Positions 19,197 through 28,151 of a stretch of 64,000 nucleotides of DNA are shown one piece after another (position 1 is the stretch's first letter; each line of letters starts with the position of its first letter). Location of the stretch: the NCBI RefSeq assembly GCF_026341775.1, contig NZ_JAPEOB010000001.1, positions 3,038,001 through 3,102,000 of the forward strand. The letters run 5' to 3'. Below the pieces are notes generated by a model. It searched no databases and was not told the DNA's origin. It saw only the letters and a program-made list of their open reading frames with translations. The position numbers and the translations under genes were made by a program. This DNA is from Streptomyces sp. NBC_00654 (lineage in GTDB: Bacteria; Actinomycetota; Actinomycetes; Streptomycetales; Streptomycetaceae).

Positions 19197-19317
19197 TCCG
19201 GGTGGCTTTCTGTGAGAGCCGGGCCCCGGGTCTCCGCGAAGTGCCGTTTCGAGCTTTCGGAGGACCACTCGGCCCGGCATGACGGCAGCGCCCGCAGGAC
19301 GCGGGCGTGTCATACCT

Positions 19318-19420
19318 GACCGAAGGTCTCGCCCGCCCATAAGCATCTACGGGCCCGGCCACCGGGAACCCGAGGGCTCCAGTGTGTCGACGACCGGTTT
19401 GCGGGGCTACTCCCCTTCGC
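19318..19420 (-). promoter_or_regulatory. yybP-ykoY manganese riboswitch
   Basis: Read on the minus strand, the leader contains the two hallmark strands of this class: AAGGGGAGTAGCC (19417 down to about 19405) and, about 75 bases later, GGGCGAGACCTTC (19333 down to 19321). Between them is a GC-rich arm with GGGTTCCCGGTGGCC. A hairpin GCCCGC/GCGGGC (19290-19306) follows and may be the expression platform. It precedes a TMEM165/GDT1 gene, a known partner of this Mn2+-sensing RNA. Confidence 0.85.
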
Positions 19421-19529
19421 AGCCATCAACACTACCCCACCCCGTCCGTCGGGGGTGCAGGTGTTCGAGGCGGTGGCCGCTGGGTAGAGTCCGGTGATCA
19501 TCAGCATCGCCCTACCGGAAGTGCCCCGC

Positions 19530-19934
19530 ATGAGCCGCCGACCCCGCAAGGCCGCCCCCGCCGAGGGGCCGCCCCGGCCCACCGTCAGCGTCTGCCGGGG
19601 CTGCTGCTGCGGTACGGAGAAGATCCCCGGAGTGGACCACGCCGGCCAGCTGGCCCAGCTGCGGCAGTCCCTGGGGGGCGCTGCCACGGTGCGCGCGGTG
19701 GAGTGCCTGGACGCCTGTGAGCAGGGCAATGTCATCGTCGTCCAGCCCTCGTCCGAGGGCCGCAGGGCCGGGGGACGACCGGTCTGGCTGGGGCTGGTCA
19801 ACGACCCGGACGCGGTGGCGGACATCTCGGCCTGGGCGGCGGCGGGCGGCCCCGGCCTCGTGGACGCCCCGGAGATCCTCGACCTCTACGTCTTCAAGCC
19901 CTCGCGCCGCGTCCAGGCCGAGCTGGATCACTGA
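19530..19934 (+). CDS. Thioredoxin-like [2Fe-2S] ferredoxin domain protein
   Basis: The 134-aa product has VSVCRGCCCGTEKIPG near the N-terminus and VECLDACEQGNVIVVQP later. The spacing of Cys residues (C-x2-C-C-C ... C-x3-C) fits thioredoxin-like 2Fe-2S ferredoxins. Start ATG 19530 is used; a GTG 12 codons upstream (19494) is possible. It is divergent from the riboswitch-GDT1 unit. Redox partner unknown. Confidence 0.75.
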   Translation: MSRRPRKAAPAEGPPRPTVSVCRGCCCGTEKIPGVDHAGQLAQLRQSLGGAATVRAVECLDACEQGNVIVVQPSSEGRRAGGRPVWLGLVNDPDAVADISAWAAAGGPGLVDAPEILDLYVFKPSRRVQAELDH

Positions 19935-19953
19935 GGGCCGTCGGCAGCCGGTG

Positions 19954-21207
19954 TCACACCGCGGGAACGACCGGACCGAACGGTGACGGGGTGCGCCCCG
20001 TCCAGGTGTTGAGCTCCGCTCGCGCGGTCTGCTTGGTGACCCCGCCGTCCTGGACCGTGCCGCTGCGGGCCACGTAGAACCGTCCGTCGTCGAGCGAGAC
20101 CAGCCCGTACTGGCCGTACTGCCCGGGAGCCGGCCAGCCGTACGTTCCGGTCGGCGCGTCGTGCAGACCCGCGCGGAGCAGCGGCAGCAGCAGTCCGCGC
20201 TCCGGCTCCCGCTGCCCGCGGACCATGCCCCGTACGGGCTTCTTCGAGCCGTCGAGCGCGAAGACCGTGTAGTTGGGGAAGCCGGGCTTGGTGCCCTTGT
20301 ACGCCGCCATCAGCCAGTTGCCGCTGTGCCCGTCGAACTCCAGGTTCTGCACGCCGTACGTGGTGTTCCCGGTGTACGCGAAGTACTTGCCGCCGACCCG
20401 GGCGGGACCGCTGGTGTGCGGAGCGGCCTCGGAGAGCGGACGCTCGTACTTCTTCCACCGGCCGATGTCGTACTGGAGCAGGACCTGATGGTCGTTGTCC
20501 GCGCGTCCGGTGTTGGCGTACACGCCGTACGCCACGGTCAGCCGTTGCTTGCCGTGCTTCCTGCCGAACTCCGGCCCGAACGCCACCCCGTCGATGCCGC
20601 TGCAGCCGTACCGGTGGTCGGGAGTGTTGCCGGTGTCCCCGTCGAAGACCCCGTCGCCGTTCATGTCGGCCGTGAAGTCCCGTACGACCTCCTTGAGGTG
20701 GACGGTCGAGACGACGTCCGTGGACTGGGCGTCCATGCCCATGCGGGTGATGCGGTCGGCGTCGAGGATCGCGATGTAGAACGACTTCGCGGCCTTGTAC
20801 TCCAGCGAGCCGTAGACCCTGCCGTCCCGCGCGTTGAAGTCCAGATCGCCGAGGTGCCCGGTGAAGCCGGTGACCGAGCCCACCGGCCGGCCCCTGAGGT
20901 CGGTCTTGACCAGCAGATCGGTGAACGAGAAGTACATGAAGCCCTTGCGGCGGTCGATGGCCATGCCCTGGACATGACCCGACCGCCAGGCGCCGCCGTC
21001 GACCGAGGACGGCAGCCGGGGCGGCTCGGTGGGCCGCGACGGGAACGGGGACCGCGGCGACGGTGCGTCGCGTACGGCGGCGGGCGCGGCCGCCGCTGCC
21101 GTACCCACTCCGCCGCCGGCCAGTGCTGTGCAGGCAACCGCCGTGCAGGCCAGTGCCGTTGCCGCCGTCCTGCGCAGTGTGCCGATACGTCCCATGAGTG
21201 TGCGCAT
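19954..21207 (-). CDS. Secreted protein of unknown function
   Basis: The 417-aa product starts MRTLMGRIG with basic residues, then a hydrophobic Ala-rich stretch and an AAAAAPAAV region typical of a Sec signal peptide. The mature part has repeated beta-strand-like segments (VQGMAIDRRKGFMYFSF, GDLDFNARDGRVYGSLEY) like a beta-propeller, plus a calcium-loop-like DMNGDGVFDGDTG. GGGGAGGGG lies just upstream of the chosen ATG. I do not recognise a defined enzymatic family. Confidence 0.8.
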   Translation of the reverse strand: MRTLMGRIGTLRRTAATALACTAVACTALAGGGVGTAAAAAPAAVRDAPSPRSPFPSRPTEPPRLPSSVDGGAWRSGHVQGMAIDRRKGFMYFSFTDLLVKTDLRGRPVGSVTGFTGHLGDLDFNARDGRVYGSLEYKAAKSFYIAILDADRITRMGMDAQSTDVVSTVHLKEVVRDFTADMNGDGVFDGDTGNTPDHRYGCSGIDGVAFGPEFGRKHGKQRLTVAYGVYANTGRADNDHQVLLQYDIGRWKKYERPLSEAAPHTSGPARVGGKYFAYTGNTTYGVQNLEFDGHSGNWLMAAYKGTKPGFPNYTVFALDGSKKPVRGMVRGQREPERGLLLPLLRAGLHDAPTGTYGWPAPGQYGQYGLVSLDDGRFYVARSGTVQDGGVTKQTARAELNTWTGRTPSPFGPVVPAV

Positions 21208-21364
21208 GGCCCCTCCCCTGTCGTGGAGCTCGGATGATGCCGGGCATGGATGCACGACGGACCAATGGCGCGTGAACGAGCGAGTCCGTCATGTGCGGAG
21301 GCACGTCACGAGGTTGACATGGGCATGGTGATCGATGCGAGAGTGCGTACAGCCGGAGAGCTCG

Positions 21365-21859
21365 TCAGGAACCGGCCGGTTCGCCGTCCTCCAGCTCCAC
21401 CGTCCCGGCACCGGACGCGAGAACCTCCAGTGCCGCCCCCACCCGCCGCCGCAGGGGGCTCGGCAGATGGCCGTCCAGTTCGGCGGGCAGCACCAGCTTC
21501 CAGGACAGGAGTTCCTCCTCCTGGAGCCGGATCGCCGCGAACTGCTCCTCGGAGAGCACTCCTCCGTCGTAGAGATACGCGGCGATCGGCGGACGAGCCG
21601 CCCCGCGCGCCCAGTCGACGGCGAGCAGCCGGCCCGGCTCCAGGTCGAGTCCGATCTCCTCGGCCGTCTCCCGGCGGGCGGCCTGCCGGGGGCCCTCGCC
21701 GGTGTCCGACTCGACCGTTCCGCCGGGCAGCGCCCAGCCGTCACGGTAGTTGGGCTCGACGATCAGGATCCGGCCCCGGCCGTCGCGGAACAGTGAGGCG
21801 GCGGCGGCCAGGACACGGGGGAGTCCGGCGATGTACGTGGCGTAGTCGGTGGAGGTCAC
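21365..21859 (-). CDS. Nudix hydrolase
   Basis: The 164-aa protein has a Nudix box at about residues 46-70, WALPGGTVESDTGEG then RRETAEEIGL. The box carries two extra residues between the Gly and Glu compared with the classic G-x5-E-x7-REUXEEXGU spacing, but the RETAEE metal ligands are kept. It should hydrolyse a nucleoside diphosphate linked to another group; substrate unknown. It is divergent from glycerate kinase. Confidence 0.88.
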   Translation of the reverse strand: MTSTDYATYIAGLPRVLAAAASLFRDGRGRILIVEPNYRDGWALPGGTVESDTGEGPRQAARRETAEEIGLDLEPGRLLAVDWARGAARPPIAAYLYDGGVLSEEQFAAIRLQEEELLSWKLVLPAELDGHLPSPLRRRVGAALEVLASGAGTVELEDGEPAGS

Positions 21860-21975
21860 CCCAGGCAGCGTAGCGGCAGCATCGGGTGCGCTTCTGGACG
21901 CCCATGGGCAGATCAGGGGTCGTGCGGATAGGGTCGGGGCGGCGCGACTGCCTGTTCGAAAGCAAGGGATGCAAG

Positions 21976-23109
21976 GTGACGGACGGAGCAGAGATGGAGA
22001 CCGCCCGCGTGCTCGTCGCGGCGGACAAGTTCAAGGGCTCGCTCACGGCCGTACAGGTCGCGGAGCGGGTGACGGCCGGGCTGCGGTCCGTCGTCCCCGG
22101 TGTGCGGGTCGAGACCCTGCCCGTCGCGGACGGTGGCGACGGCACGGTCGCGGCGGCGGTGGCCGCCGGATTCGAGCGCCGCGAGGCGCGGGTGACCGGC
22201 CCCCTCGGGCAGCCGGTGACCGCCGCGTACGCGCTGCGCGGGTCCACCGCGGTGGTGGAGATGGCCGAGGCCTCGGGGCTCCAGCACCTCCCCGCAGGGG
22301 TGTTCGCCCCCCTCACCGCCACCACGTACGGCTCGGGCGAACTGCTGCGGGCCGCCCTCGACGCGGGCGCCCGGACCCTCGTCTTCGGGGTCGGCGGCAG
22401 TGCCACCACGGACGGCGGCGCGGGCATGCTCGCCGCGCTCGGAGCCCGCTTCCTGGACGCCGACGGCAAGCCGGTCGGCCCCGGCGGCGGAGGCCTCGCC
22501 GACCTGGCGGAGGCCGATCTCTCCGGGCTCGACCCGCGCCTCGCGGAGGTCGACCTGATCCTGGCCAGCGATGTGGACAACCCGCTGACCGGGCCGAAGG
22601 GGGCCCCCGAGGTGTACGGGCGGCAGAAGGGGGCGTCCGAGGACGACATCGCGGTCCTGGACGCGGCCCTCGTCCACTACGCCTCGGTCCTGGGCCCCGG
22701 CCACGCGGCCCTGCCCGGCGCGGGCGCGGCCGGAGGCATCGGCTACGGGGCACTGGTCGCCCTGGGCGCCCGCTTCCGGCCCGGCATCGAGGTCATGCTG
22801 GACGTCCTCGGTTTCGCCCCGGCGCTCGCCCGCGCCACGCTGGTCATCACCGGCGAGGGTTCGCTGGACGAGCAGACGCTGCACGGCAAGGCTCCGGCGG
22901 GGGTCGCCGCGGCCGCCCGCGCCGCCGGCATCGAGGTCGTCGCGGTCTGCGGCAGGCTGGCGCTGTCCCCGGAGGCGTTGGGCAGGGCGGGCATCCGGCG
23001 TGCCTACGCCCTCACCGAGCTGGAGCCCGACCCGGCCGTCAGCATGGCCCAGGCCGGGCCGCTGCTGGAGCGGGTCGCCGGTGCGATCGCCCGTGACTTC
23101 CTGAGCTGA
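21976..23109 (+). CDS. glxK: Glycerate kinase
   Basis: The 377-aa product has the type 1 glycerate kinase motifs VLVAADKFKGSLTA, VADGGDGTVAA, GVGGSATTDGGAGM, DVDNPLTGPKGA and VITGEGSLDEQTLHGKAP. It phosphorylates glycerate for entry into glycolysis. GTG 21976 (AAGGGA upstream) is used; ATG 21994 with GGAG five bases upstream is equally plausible and would remove six residues. Confidence 0.93.
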   Translation: MTDGAEMETARVLVAADKFKGSLTAVQVAERVTAGLRSVVPGVRVETLPVADGGDGTVAAAVAAGFERREARVTGPLGQPVTAAYALRGSTAVVEMAEASGLQHLPAGVFAPLTATTYGSGELLRAALDAGARTLVFGVGGSATTDGGAGMLAALGARFLDADGKPVGPGGGGLADLAEADLSGLDPRLAEVDLILASDVDNPLTGPKGAPEVYGRQKGASEDDIAVLDAALVHYASVLGPGHAALPGAGAAGGIGYGALVALGARFRPGIEVMLDVLGFAPALARATLVITGEGSLDEQTLHGKAPAGVAAAARAAGIEVVAVCGRLALSPEALGRAGIRRAYALTELEPDPAVSMAQAGPLLERVAGAIARDFLS

Positions 23110-23156
23110 GGCCGGGCGGCGCGCCGCGTCACGGGCGCCCGGACCCGTGAACCCCG

Positions 23157-23201
23157 GGGGCCGCAGGGGCCGCAGGGGCCGCAGGGGCCGAAGGGGCCGG
23201 G
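23157..23201. repeat. 9-bp tandem repeat GGGGCCGCA, five copies
   Basis: Five 9-bp units (three exact GGGGCCGCA, then GGGGCCGAA and GGGGCCGGG) lie between the convergent glycerate kinase and PucR-like genes. No gene is present in this 167-bp gap. Confidence 0.85.
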
Positions 23202-23276
23202 TCCGGGCCGGGGTCCGGGGCCCGCTTCCGGGCTCCTGTCCACGCGAACTGCGCACCCACCCCCGTACCCCGTCGG

Positions 23277-24056
23277 CTACGGCCGTGACGACGGCGGCAG
23301 CCGGAACGCGTCCAGGGCCAGCATGACCTCGGTCAGCTCGCGCGGCACCGACAACGAGCGCGCCGTCAGCCCCTCCAGCCGGCGCAGGCGGTTGAACACC
23401 GTGTTCCGGTGGCAGCGCAGCCGCTTCGCCGCCCGGCTCACCGAACCGCCGCACTCCAGCCATGCCTCCAGCGTCTCCACCAGCGGTGTCCGCTCCGCGG
23501 GTGCCAGAGCCAGCAACGGACCGAACACCTCGCCGACCAGCCTGGCCGACAGCTCGGGCCGGCTCACCACCAGTGCGGTCGACAGCCGCTCGTCCAGCCG
23601 GACGATCTCCCGCGCCCGCGGGGCACAGGTCAGCAGCGCGAACCCGGCCAGCCTTCGGGCCAGGCCGAGTTCGGCCAGACCGTCCACCACCGGACTGAGG
23701 CCGGCCGGACCCGCGCAGCGCTCCGCGAGCAGCGCGGCCGGCGCGGAGAGGCTCCCCTCGCCCAGGGCGACGACGGCGATCTCGCAGTCCGCCCGTGTCC
23801 GCCAGCACCAGCGCATGCCGTCCGTGTCCAGGGCCCACCGCACGGGAGCCGGCCGCCCCACCGGGTCACCCCGGCCGGCGCCCAGCACCGCCACCGCGTA
23901 GCGCCCCCGTTCGGGCAGCCCGAGGCACGCCGCCGTACGCCGGGCGAGGCCCGGCACCGCCCGGCCGTCCAGCAGTACGTCGAGCAGGGCCCGGCCCCGC
24001 TCGTCCCTGCGCCGCTGCATCCTCTGATCCCGTTCGCGCGTTCCGCGGCCGCTCAT
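23277..24056 (-). CDS. PucR-like helix-turn-helix transcriptional regulator
   Basis: The 259-aa product ends with the PucR/CdaR-type DNA-binding domain: TLEAWLECGGSVSRAAKRL, RCHRNTVFNRLRRLEGL and LALDAFRL. The N-terminal half lacks the long PucR sensor and is a short unassigned domain. The start is uncertain (ATG 24056 or 24020; no convincing ribosome site). It is divergent from the liv operon and may regulate it (inference from position). Confidence 0.8.
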   Translation of the reverse strand: MSGRGTRERDQRMQRRRDERGRALLDVLLDGRAVPGLARRTAACLGLPERGRYAVAVLGAGRGDPVGRPAPVRWALDTDGMRWCWRTRADCEIAVVALGEGSLSAPAALLAERCAGPAGLSPVVDGLAELGLARRLAGFALLTCAPRAREIVRLDERLSTALVVSRPELSARLVGEVFGPLLALAPAERTPLVETLEAWLECGGSVSRAAKRLRCHRNTVFNRLRRLEGLTARSLSVPRELTEVMLALDAFRLPPSSRP

Positions 24057-24380
24057 GAGCGGTGAGGATGCCACCGGCCGCGGCGGGCGCCGACGCGCGG
24101 CACCGTCCTCTGTGCGCGTGCACAACCACGCCCTTCACTCGCTGGTCACCCGCATCGAGTCGGCCCCGCCCCGTGGACGCACGGGTCGCTCCGGTGCTGG
24201 TCTGTGGCACCACACGGCGCACACCCCGCGACGCGGCACCCCGGCGACGCGGCAGGTGGCACGACGCGACACGTGGCACGTGACATGGCACGCCCCACCG
24301 CGCTCGTCCCACGGCGCTCACCCCCACAGCGCCCGCCCCCCTGTGCGTGCGCGGCACAGCGCACGCACCCCACTACACGA

Positions 24381-24471
24381 ACACCAGTACCAGTGCCAGC
24401 ACCAGTACCAGCACCAGCACCAGCACCAGAGCGAACACGAACGACAACACGAACACGAACACGAACACGAC
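24381..24471. repeat. Hexanucleotide repeat tract upstream of livF
   Basis: Runs of ACCAGC/ACCAGT hexamers are followed by runs of GAACAC hexamers, ending just before the livF ribosome site GGAGGAGG. The rest of the 436-bp gap (24057-24380) has no supported gene. Because hexamers keep frame, an open frame happens to read through into livF. Confidence 0.8.
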
Positions 24472-24492
24472 AAGGCGGAAGGAGGAGGACGC

Positions 24493-25290
24493 ATGGCAAC
24501 GCTAGAGATCCGCGCACTGTCCGTGGGCTACGGCCCGGTACGGGCCCTGCGCGATGTCTCCGTCGACGTGCCGGCCGGCGCGATCACCGCCGTACTCGGT
24601 GGCAACGGCGCCGGCAAGACCACGCTGCTGCGGGCCGTATCGCGGACCCTCGGCTTCCACCGCGGAACGGGCACGGGCACCATCCACTTCGACGGCAGGC
24701 CCCTGGAAGGGCTTCGGCCCGCCCAGGTGGTGGCCGCCGGAGTGGTCCAGGTGCCGGAGGGGCGACAGGTGTTCGCCCGGATGACGGTGGCCGACAATCT
24801 GCGGGCGGGCGCACTGGGGGCCCGCGGCGGGCGCAAGGACGTGACCGCCGCACTGGCCCGCGTACACGAGCTGTTTCCGGTGCTCGCCCAGCGCGCGCAC
24901 CAGCGGGCCGGGCTGCTGTCCGGCGGCGAGCAGCAGATGCTGGCGATGGGCCGGGCGCTGATGGCGGGTCCCCGGCTGCTCCTGCTGGACGAGCCGTCCC
25001 TCGGCCTCGCCCCGCTGATGGCGGCCAGGATCGCCGAGACCATTCAGGAGATCAACGCGGCCGGTACCTCCGTCATGCTCGTCGAGCAGAACGCGGCCAT
25101 CGCCCTGCGGCTCGCCTCCACCGCGTACGTCCTGGACGTCGGCGAGGTCGCCCTGTCCGGACCGGCCGACGAACTCGCCGCGTCCGACGAGGTACGCCGC
25201 CGCTATCTGGGCGTCGTCGACGAGACGGCCGCCGAGGACACCGACCCGGCGGCCCGGTCGGCCCGCACCCTGAGCAGGTGGTCCGCGTGA
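24493..25290 (+). CDS. livF: Branched-chain amino acid-type ABC transporter ATP-binding protein (LivF)
   Basis: The 265-aa product has Walker A GGNGAGKTT, the LivF-specific GVVQVPEGRQVFARMTVADNL (core PEGRQVFA), signature LLSGGEQQMLAMGRAL, Walker B LLLLDEPSLGLAP and an H-loop-like VEQNA in place of a His, as is normal for LivF. GGAGGAGG precedes ATG 24493. It opens a five-gene operon with overlapping ends. Confidence 0.95.
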   Translation: MATLEIRALSVGYGPVRALRDVSVDVPAGAITAVLGGNGAGKTTLLRAVSRTLGFHRGTGTGTIHFDGRPLEGLRPAQVVAAGVVQVPEGRQVFARMTVADNLRAGALGARGGRKDVTAALARVHELFPVLAQRAHQRAGLLSGGEQQMLAMGRALMAGPRLLLLDEPSLGLAPLMAARIAETIQEINAAGTSVMLVEQNAAIALRLASTAYVLDVGEVALSGPADELAASDEVRRRYLGVVDETAAEDTDPAARSARTLSRWSA

Positions 25291-26138
25291 AGAACGCGCC
25301 CAACGCACCCGGCGCACCCAGCGCACCGAACGCCGCCGGGAACGCCGCCGGGGCCCCCGGCCCCACGCCCGCCCCCGCGGCCCTCGCCGTCCGCGACGTG
25401 ACCGTGCGCTTCGCCGGGCTCACCGCCCTGGACGGCGTCTCGTTCACCGTGGAACCGGGCAGCGTGCACGCCGTGATCGGCCCGAACGGCGCGGGCAAGT
25501 CCACCTGCTTCAACGTGCTCTCCGGCGTCTACCGCGCCACCTCGGGCACCGTCCACCTCGGTACCACCGAGCTGACCGGCCTCCCGCCGCACCGGATCGC
25601 CGGACTCGGCGTCGCGCGCACCTTCCAGAACCTGGCCCTGCCGCCGCACGCCACGGTCGCCGACAGCCTGCTGCTCGGCCGGCACCGGCTCACCCGCTCC
25701 GGTTTCCTCGCCACCGGTCTGCGCCTGCCGTCCGCCGCCCGCGAGGAGCGTCGCCATCTGGACCGGGTCCGGGAGATCGCCGAATTCATCGGCCTGGAAA
25801 AGGAGTTGGACCGTCCCGCCGGGGCCCTCCCGTACGGGCAGCAGAAGCTCGTCGAGTTCGGCCGCGCCCTGTGCATGGAGCCACAGGTCCTGCTGCTGGA
25901 CGAACCCATCGCCGGGATGACCGCCGACGAACGCCGCCGTACGGCGGCCGTCGTCGCGAACGTGCGCGACAGCCTCGGCATCTCGATCGTGCTGGTGGAA
26001 CACGACATGGGGGTGGTGATGCGGCTCGCCGACGCGGTGACCGTACTCGACTTCGGACGCAGGATCGCCGGCGGCACGCCCGCCGAGGTCCAGAACGACC
26101 CGGCCGTCGTCCAGGCCTACTTGGGGGCACCGGAATGA
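25287..26138 (+). CDS. livG: Branched-chain amino acid-type ABC transporter ATP-binding protein (LivG)
   Basis: The 283-aa product starts with GTG in a GTGA overlap with livF. An Ala/Pro/Asn-rich 30-residue low-complexity N-terminus precedes the ATPase domain: Walker A GPNGAGKST, VARTFQNLALPPHATV, signature-like LPYGQQKLVEFGRAL and Walker B LLLDEPIAGM, with H-loop VEHDM. The extra N-terminus may be avoided by an internal start. Confidence 0.94.
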   Translation: MKNAPNAPGAPSAPNAAGNAAGAPGPTPAPAALAVRDVTVRFAGLTALDGVSFTVEPGSVHAVIGPNGAGKSTCFNVLSGVYRATSGTVHLGTTELTGLPPHRIAGLGVARTFQNLALPPHATVADSLLLGRHRLTRSGFLATGLRLPSAAREERRHLDRVREIAEFIGLEKELDRPAGALPYGQQKLVEFGRALCMEPQVLLLDEPIAGMTADERRRTAAVVANVRDSLGISIVLVEHDMGVVMRLADAVTVLDFGRRIAGGTPAEVQNDPAVVQAYLGAPE

Positions 26139-27025
26139 CCACGTTCATCGAACTCCTCCTCGGCGGGCTCTCGATCGGTTCGGTCTACGCGCTGATCGCG
26201 CTGGGCTTCGTCGTCATCTTCAAGGCGACCGAGGTCGTCAATTTCGCCCATGCGTCCCTGCTGTTGGCGGGCGGTTATGTCACCGCCGTGCTCCACGACG
26301 ACATCGGCTTCTGGCCGGCGCTCGGTGTCGGCATCGCTGGTGCCGCGGTCGTCGGCGCGGCGGTCGAGTTCTTCGTGATGCGCCGCTACCGGGGCAGCGA
26401 CCACAGCGTCCTGGCCATCGTCACCATCGGCGTCGACATCCTCCTCACCACCGAACTCACCCGCCGCATGGGCACGGACGTGCTGGCGCTCGGAGACCCG
26501 TGGGGCGACGAGGTCGTCACCGTCGGAGGTGTCACCCTCGCCCAGACCCGCATCGCCGCGTTCGTCGCGGCCGGGCTGCTGATCACGGTGTTCCTGCTCG
26601 CCTTCCGCTACACCTCCTGGGGTGTGTCGATGCGGGCCGCCGCCGAGAACCCGCAGACCGCGGCACTGATGGGGATCAAGCTCGGCCGGGTCTCGCTCGC
26701 CGCCTGGGCGGTCGCCGGAGCACTCGCCGCCGTGGCCGCGCTCTTCCTCACCGTGTTCCCGACCCCCGGCCTCGAACGGGCCACCTCGCTCGCCGCGCTC
26801 AAGGCGTTCCCCGCGGCGATCCTGGGCGGACTCGACTCCACGACGGGGGCACTCGCCGGCGGACTCATCGTCGGTGTCACCGAGTCGCTCGCCACCGGCT
26901 ACCAGAGCGATCTCTCCTTCCTCGGCCGGGGCATCGGCGATCTGGCGCCCTATCTGGTGATGGTGATCGTGCTGCTCATCCGGCCCGCGGGACTCTTCGG
27001 TACGAAGGAGCTCGCCCGTGTCTGA
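26135..27025 (+). CDS. livH: Branched-chain amino acid-type ABC transporter permease (LivH)
   Basis: The 296-aa membrane protein starts MTTFIELLLGGLSIGSVYAL and carries LGFVVIFKATEVVNFAHASL and MRAAAENPQTAALMGI, both typical of LivH. It has about eight membrane segments and overlaps livG by four bases and livM by eight. Confidence 0.95.
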   Translation: MTTFIELLLGGLSIGSVYALIALGFVVIFKATEVVNFAHASLLLAGGYVTAVLHDDIGFWPALGVGIAGAAVVGAAVEFFVMRRYRGSDHSVLAIVTIGVDILLTTELTRRMGTDVLALGDPWGDEVVTVGGVTLAQTRIAAFVAAGLLITVFLLAFRYTSWGVSMRAAAENPQTAALMGIKLGRVSLAAWAVAGALAAVAALFLTVFPTPGLERATSLAALKAFPAAILGGLDSTTGALAGGLIVGVTESLATGYQSDLSFLGRGIGDLAPYLVMVIVLLIRPAGLFGTKELARV

Positions 27026-28151
27026 CGCCATCGCCGAACCCGCCGTGACGGACGTTCGTCCCCCGGCGGGGAGCACCGCCGGGTCCGCGGAGAGCTTCAC
27101 CGGCCGGCTGCGCCGCCCCCGTACGTACGTCCTGCTGATCGGCTCGGTCCTGCTGCTGGTCCTCCCGTTCTACCTGGACCGCTTCTGGCTCCAGGCCGGG
27201 CTGTTCGCGATGGCCGCCGCGATCGGGGCCATCGGCATCAACCTGCTCACCGGAGCCACCGGCCAGCTCTCCATGGGCCACGCCTTCTTCCTCGCCGTGG
27301 GCGCCTACGGCTACTGCGTCCTGGCGGGCGGGAGCGGCACCGAGAACGGGCACGCGCTCAGCGGCCTGGGGCTTCCGACCTGGCTCGCGGCGATCCTCGC
27401 CGTGCTGCTGGCGGGGGCCGCGGGCGGGATCTTCAGCCCCATCGCGGGCCGGCTGCGCGGCGCGTACCTCGGTATCGCCACGCTCGCGCTGATCTTCATC
27501 GGCCAGCATGTGCTGTTCAACGCGGGCTCGTTCACCGGTGGCTTCAACGGCCGTGCCGTACCGCCGCTCTCGGTGTTCGGCTTCACCTTCGACGACAGCG
27601 AACTCGTCGTCGCCGCCGTGCCGTTCCAGTCCGCCGAGAAGCTCTGGTACGTCGCCCTGCTCGCTCTGCTCCTCAGCGGACTGTTCGCCCGCGGAGTGCT
27701 GCGCGGCAGGCCGGGCCGGGCGATGAACGCCATCCGGGACCACCGGATCGCCGCGGGCGTGATGGGCGTGCCCGTGGCCCGCTACCGGGCCGGGGTCTTC
27801 GTCCTGTCCTCGATGTACGCGGGCCTGGCGGGCGTCCTGCTCGCCCTGCTCTTCCAGCGGACCGTGCCCGAGTACTTCGGCATGATCCTCTCGCTCGAAT
27901 ACCTTGCCATGATCGTCATCGGCGGGCTCGGCAGCGTCGCCGGAGCGGTCGTCGGCGCGGCCTTCGTCTCCCTGCTCCCGCAGGTGCTCACTCACTACAG
28001 CGACTCCCTCCCGCTCGTCTCCGCGCCCGGTACGGGCGGGCTGGCACCGGGTGAGGCGTCCCGCTATCTGTACGGCGCCGCGGTGGTCGCGGTGGTCCTG
28101 TTCCTGCCCGGCGGCATCGCGCGTCTGAAGAATTCTGGGGAGAAGAAATGA
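27018..28151 (+). CDS. livM: Branched-chain amino acid-type ABC transporter permease (LivM)
   Basis: The 377-aa product starts with GTG. It contains INLLTGATGQLSMGHAFFLA, RLRGAYLGIATLAL and MNAIRDHRIAAGVMG, the LivM signatures, among about ten hydrophobic segments. It pairs with LivH in the membrane. It overlaps the binding-protein gene by four bases. Confidence 0.95.
   Translation: MSDAIAEPAVTDVRPPAGSTAGSAESFTGRLRRPRTYVLLIGSVLLLVLPFYLDRFWLQAGLFAMAAAIGAIGINLLTGATGQLSMGHAFFLAVGAYGYCVLAGGSGTENGHALSGLGLPTWLAAILAVLLAGAAGGIFSPIAGRLRGAYLGIATLALIFIGQHVLFNAGSFTGGFNGRAVPPLSVFGFTFDDSELVVAAVPFQSAEKLWYVALLALLLSGLFARGVLRGRPGRAMNAIRDHRIAAGVMGVPVARYRAGVFVLSSMYAGLAGVLLALLFQRTVPEYFGMILSLEYLAMIVIGGLGSVAGAVVGAAFVSLLPQVLTHYSDSLPLVSAPGTGGLAPGEASRYLYGAAVVAVVLFLPGGIARLKNSGEKK

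Noticed and set aside
24055..24492. His/Gln-rich N-terminal extension of LivF
   Set aside because: The frame is open only because hexamer repeats lack stops; ATG 24493 has a strong GGAGGAGG site and the family starts there.
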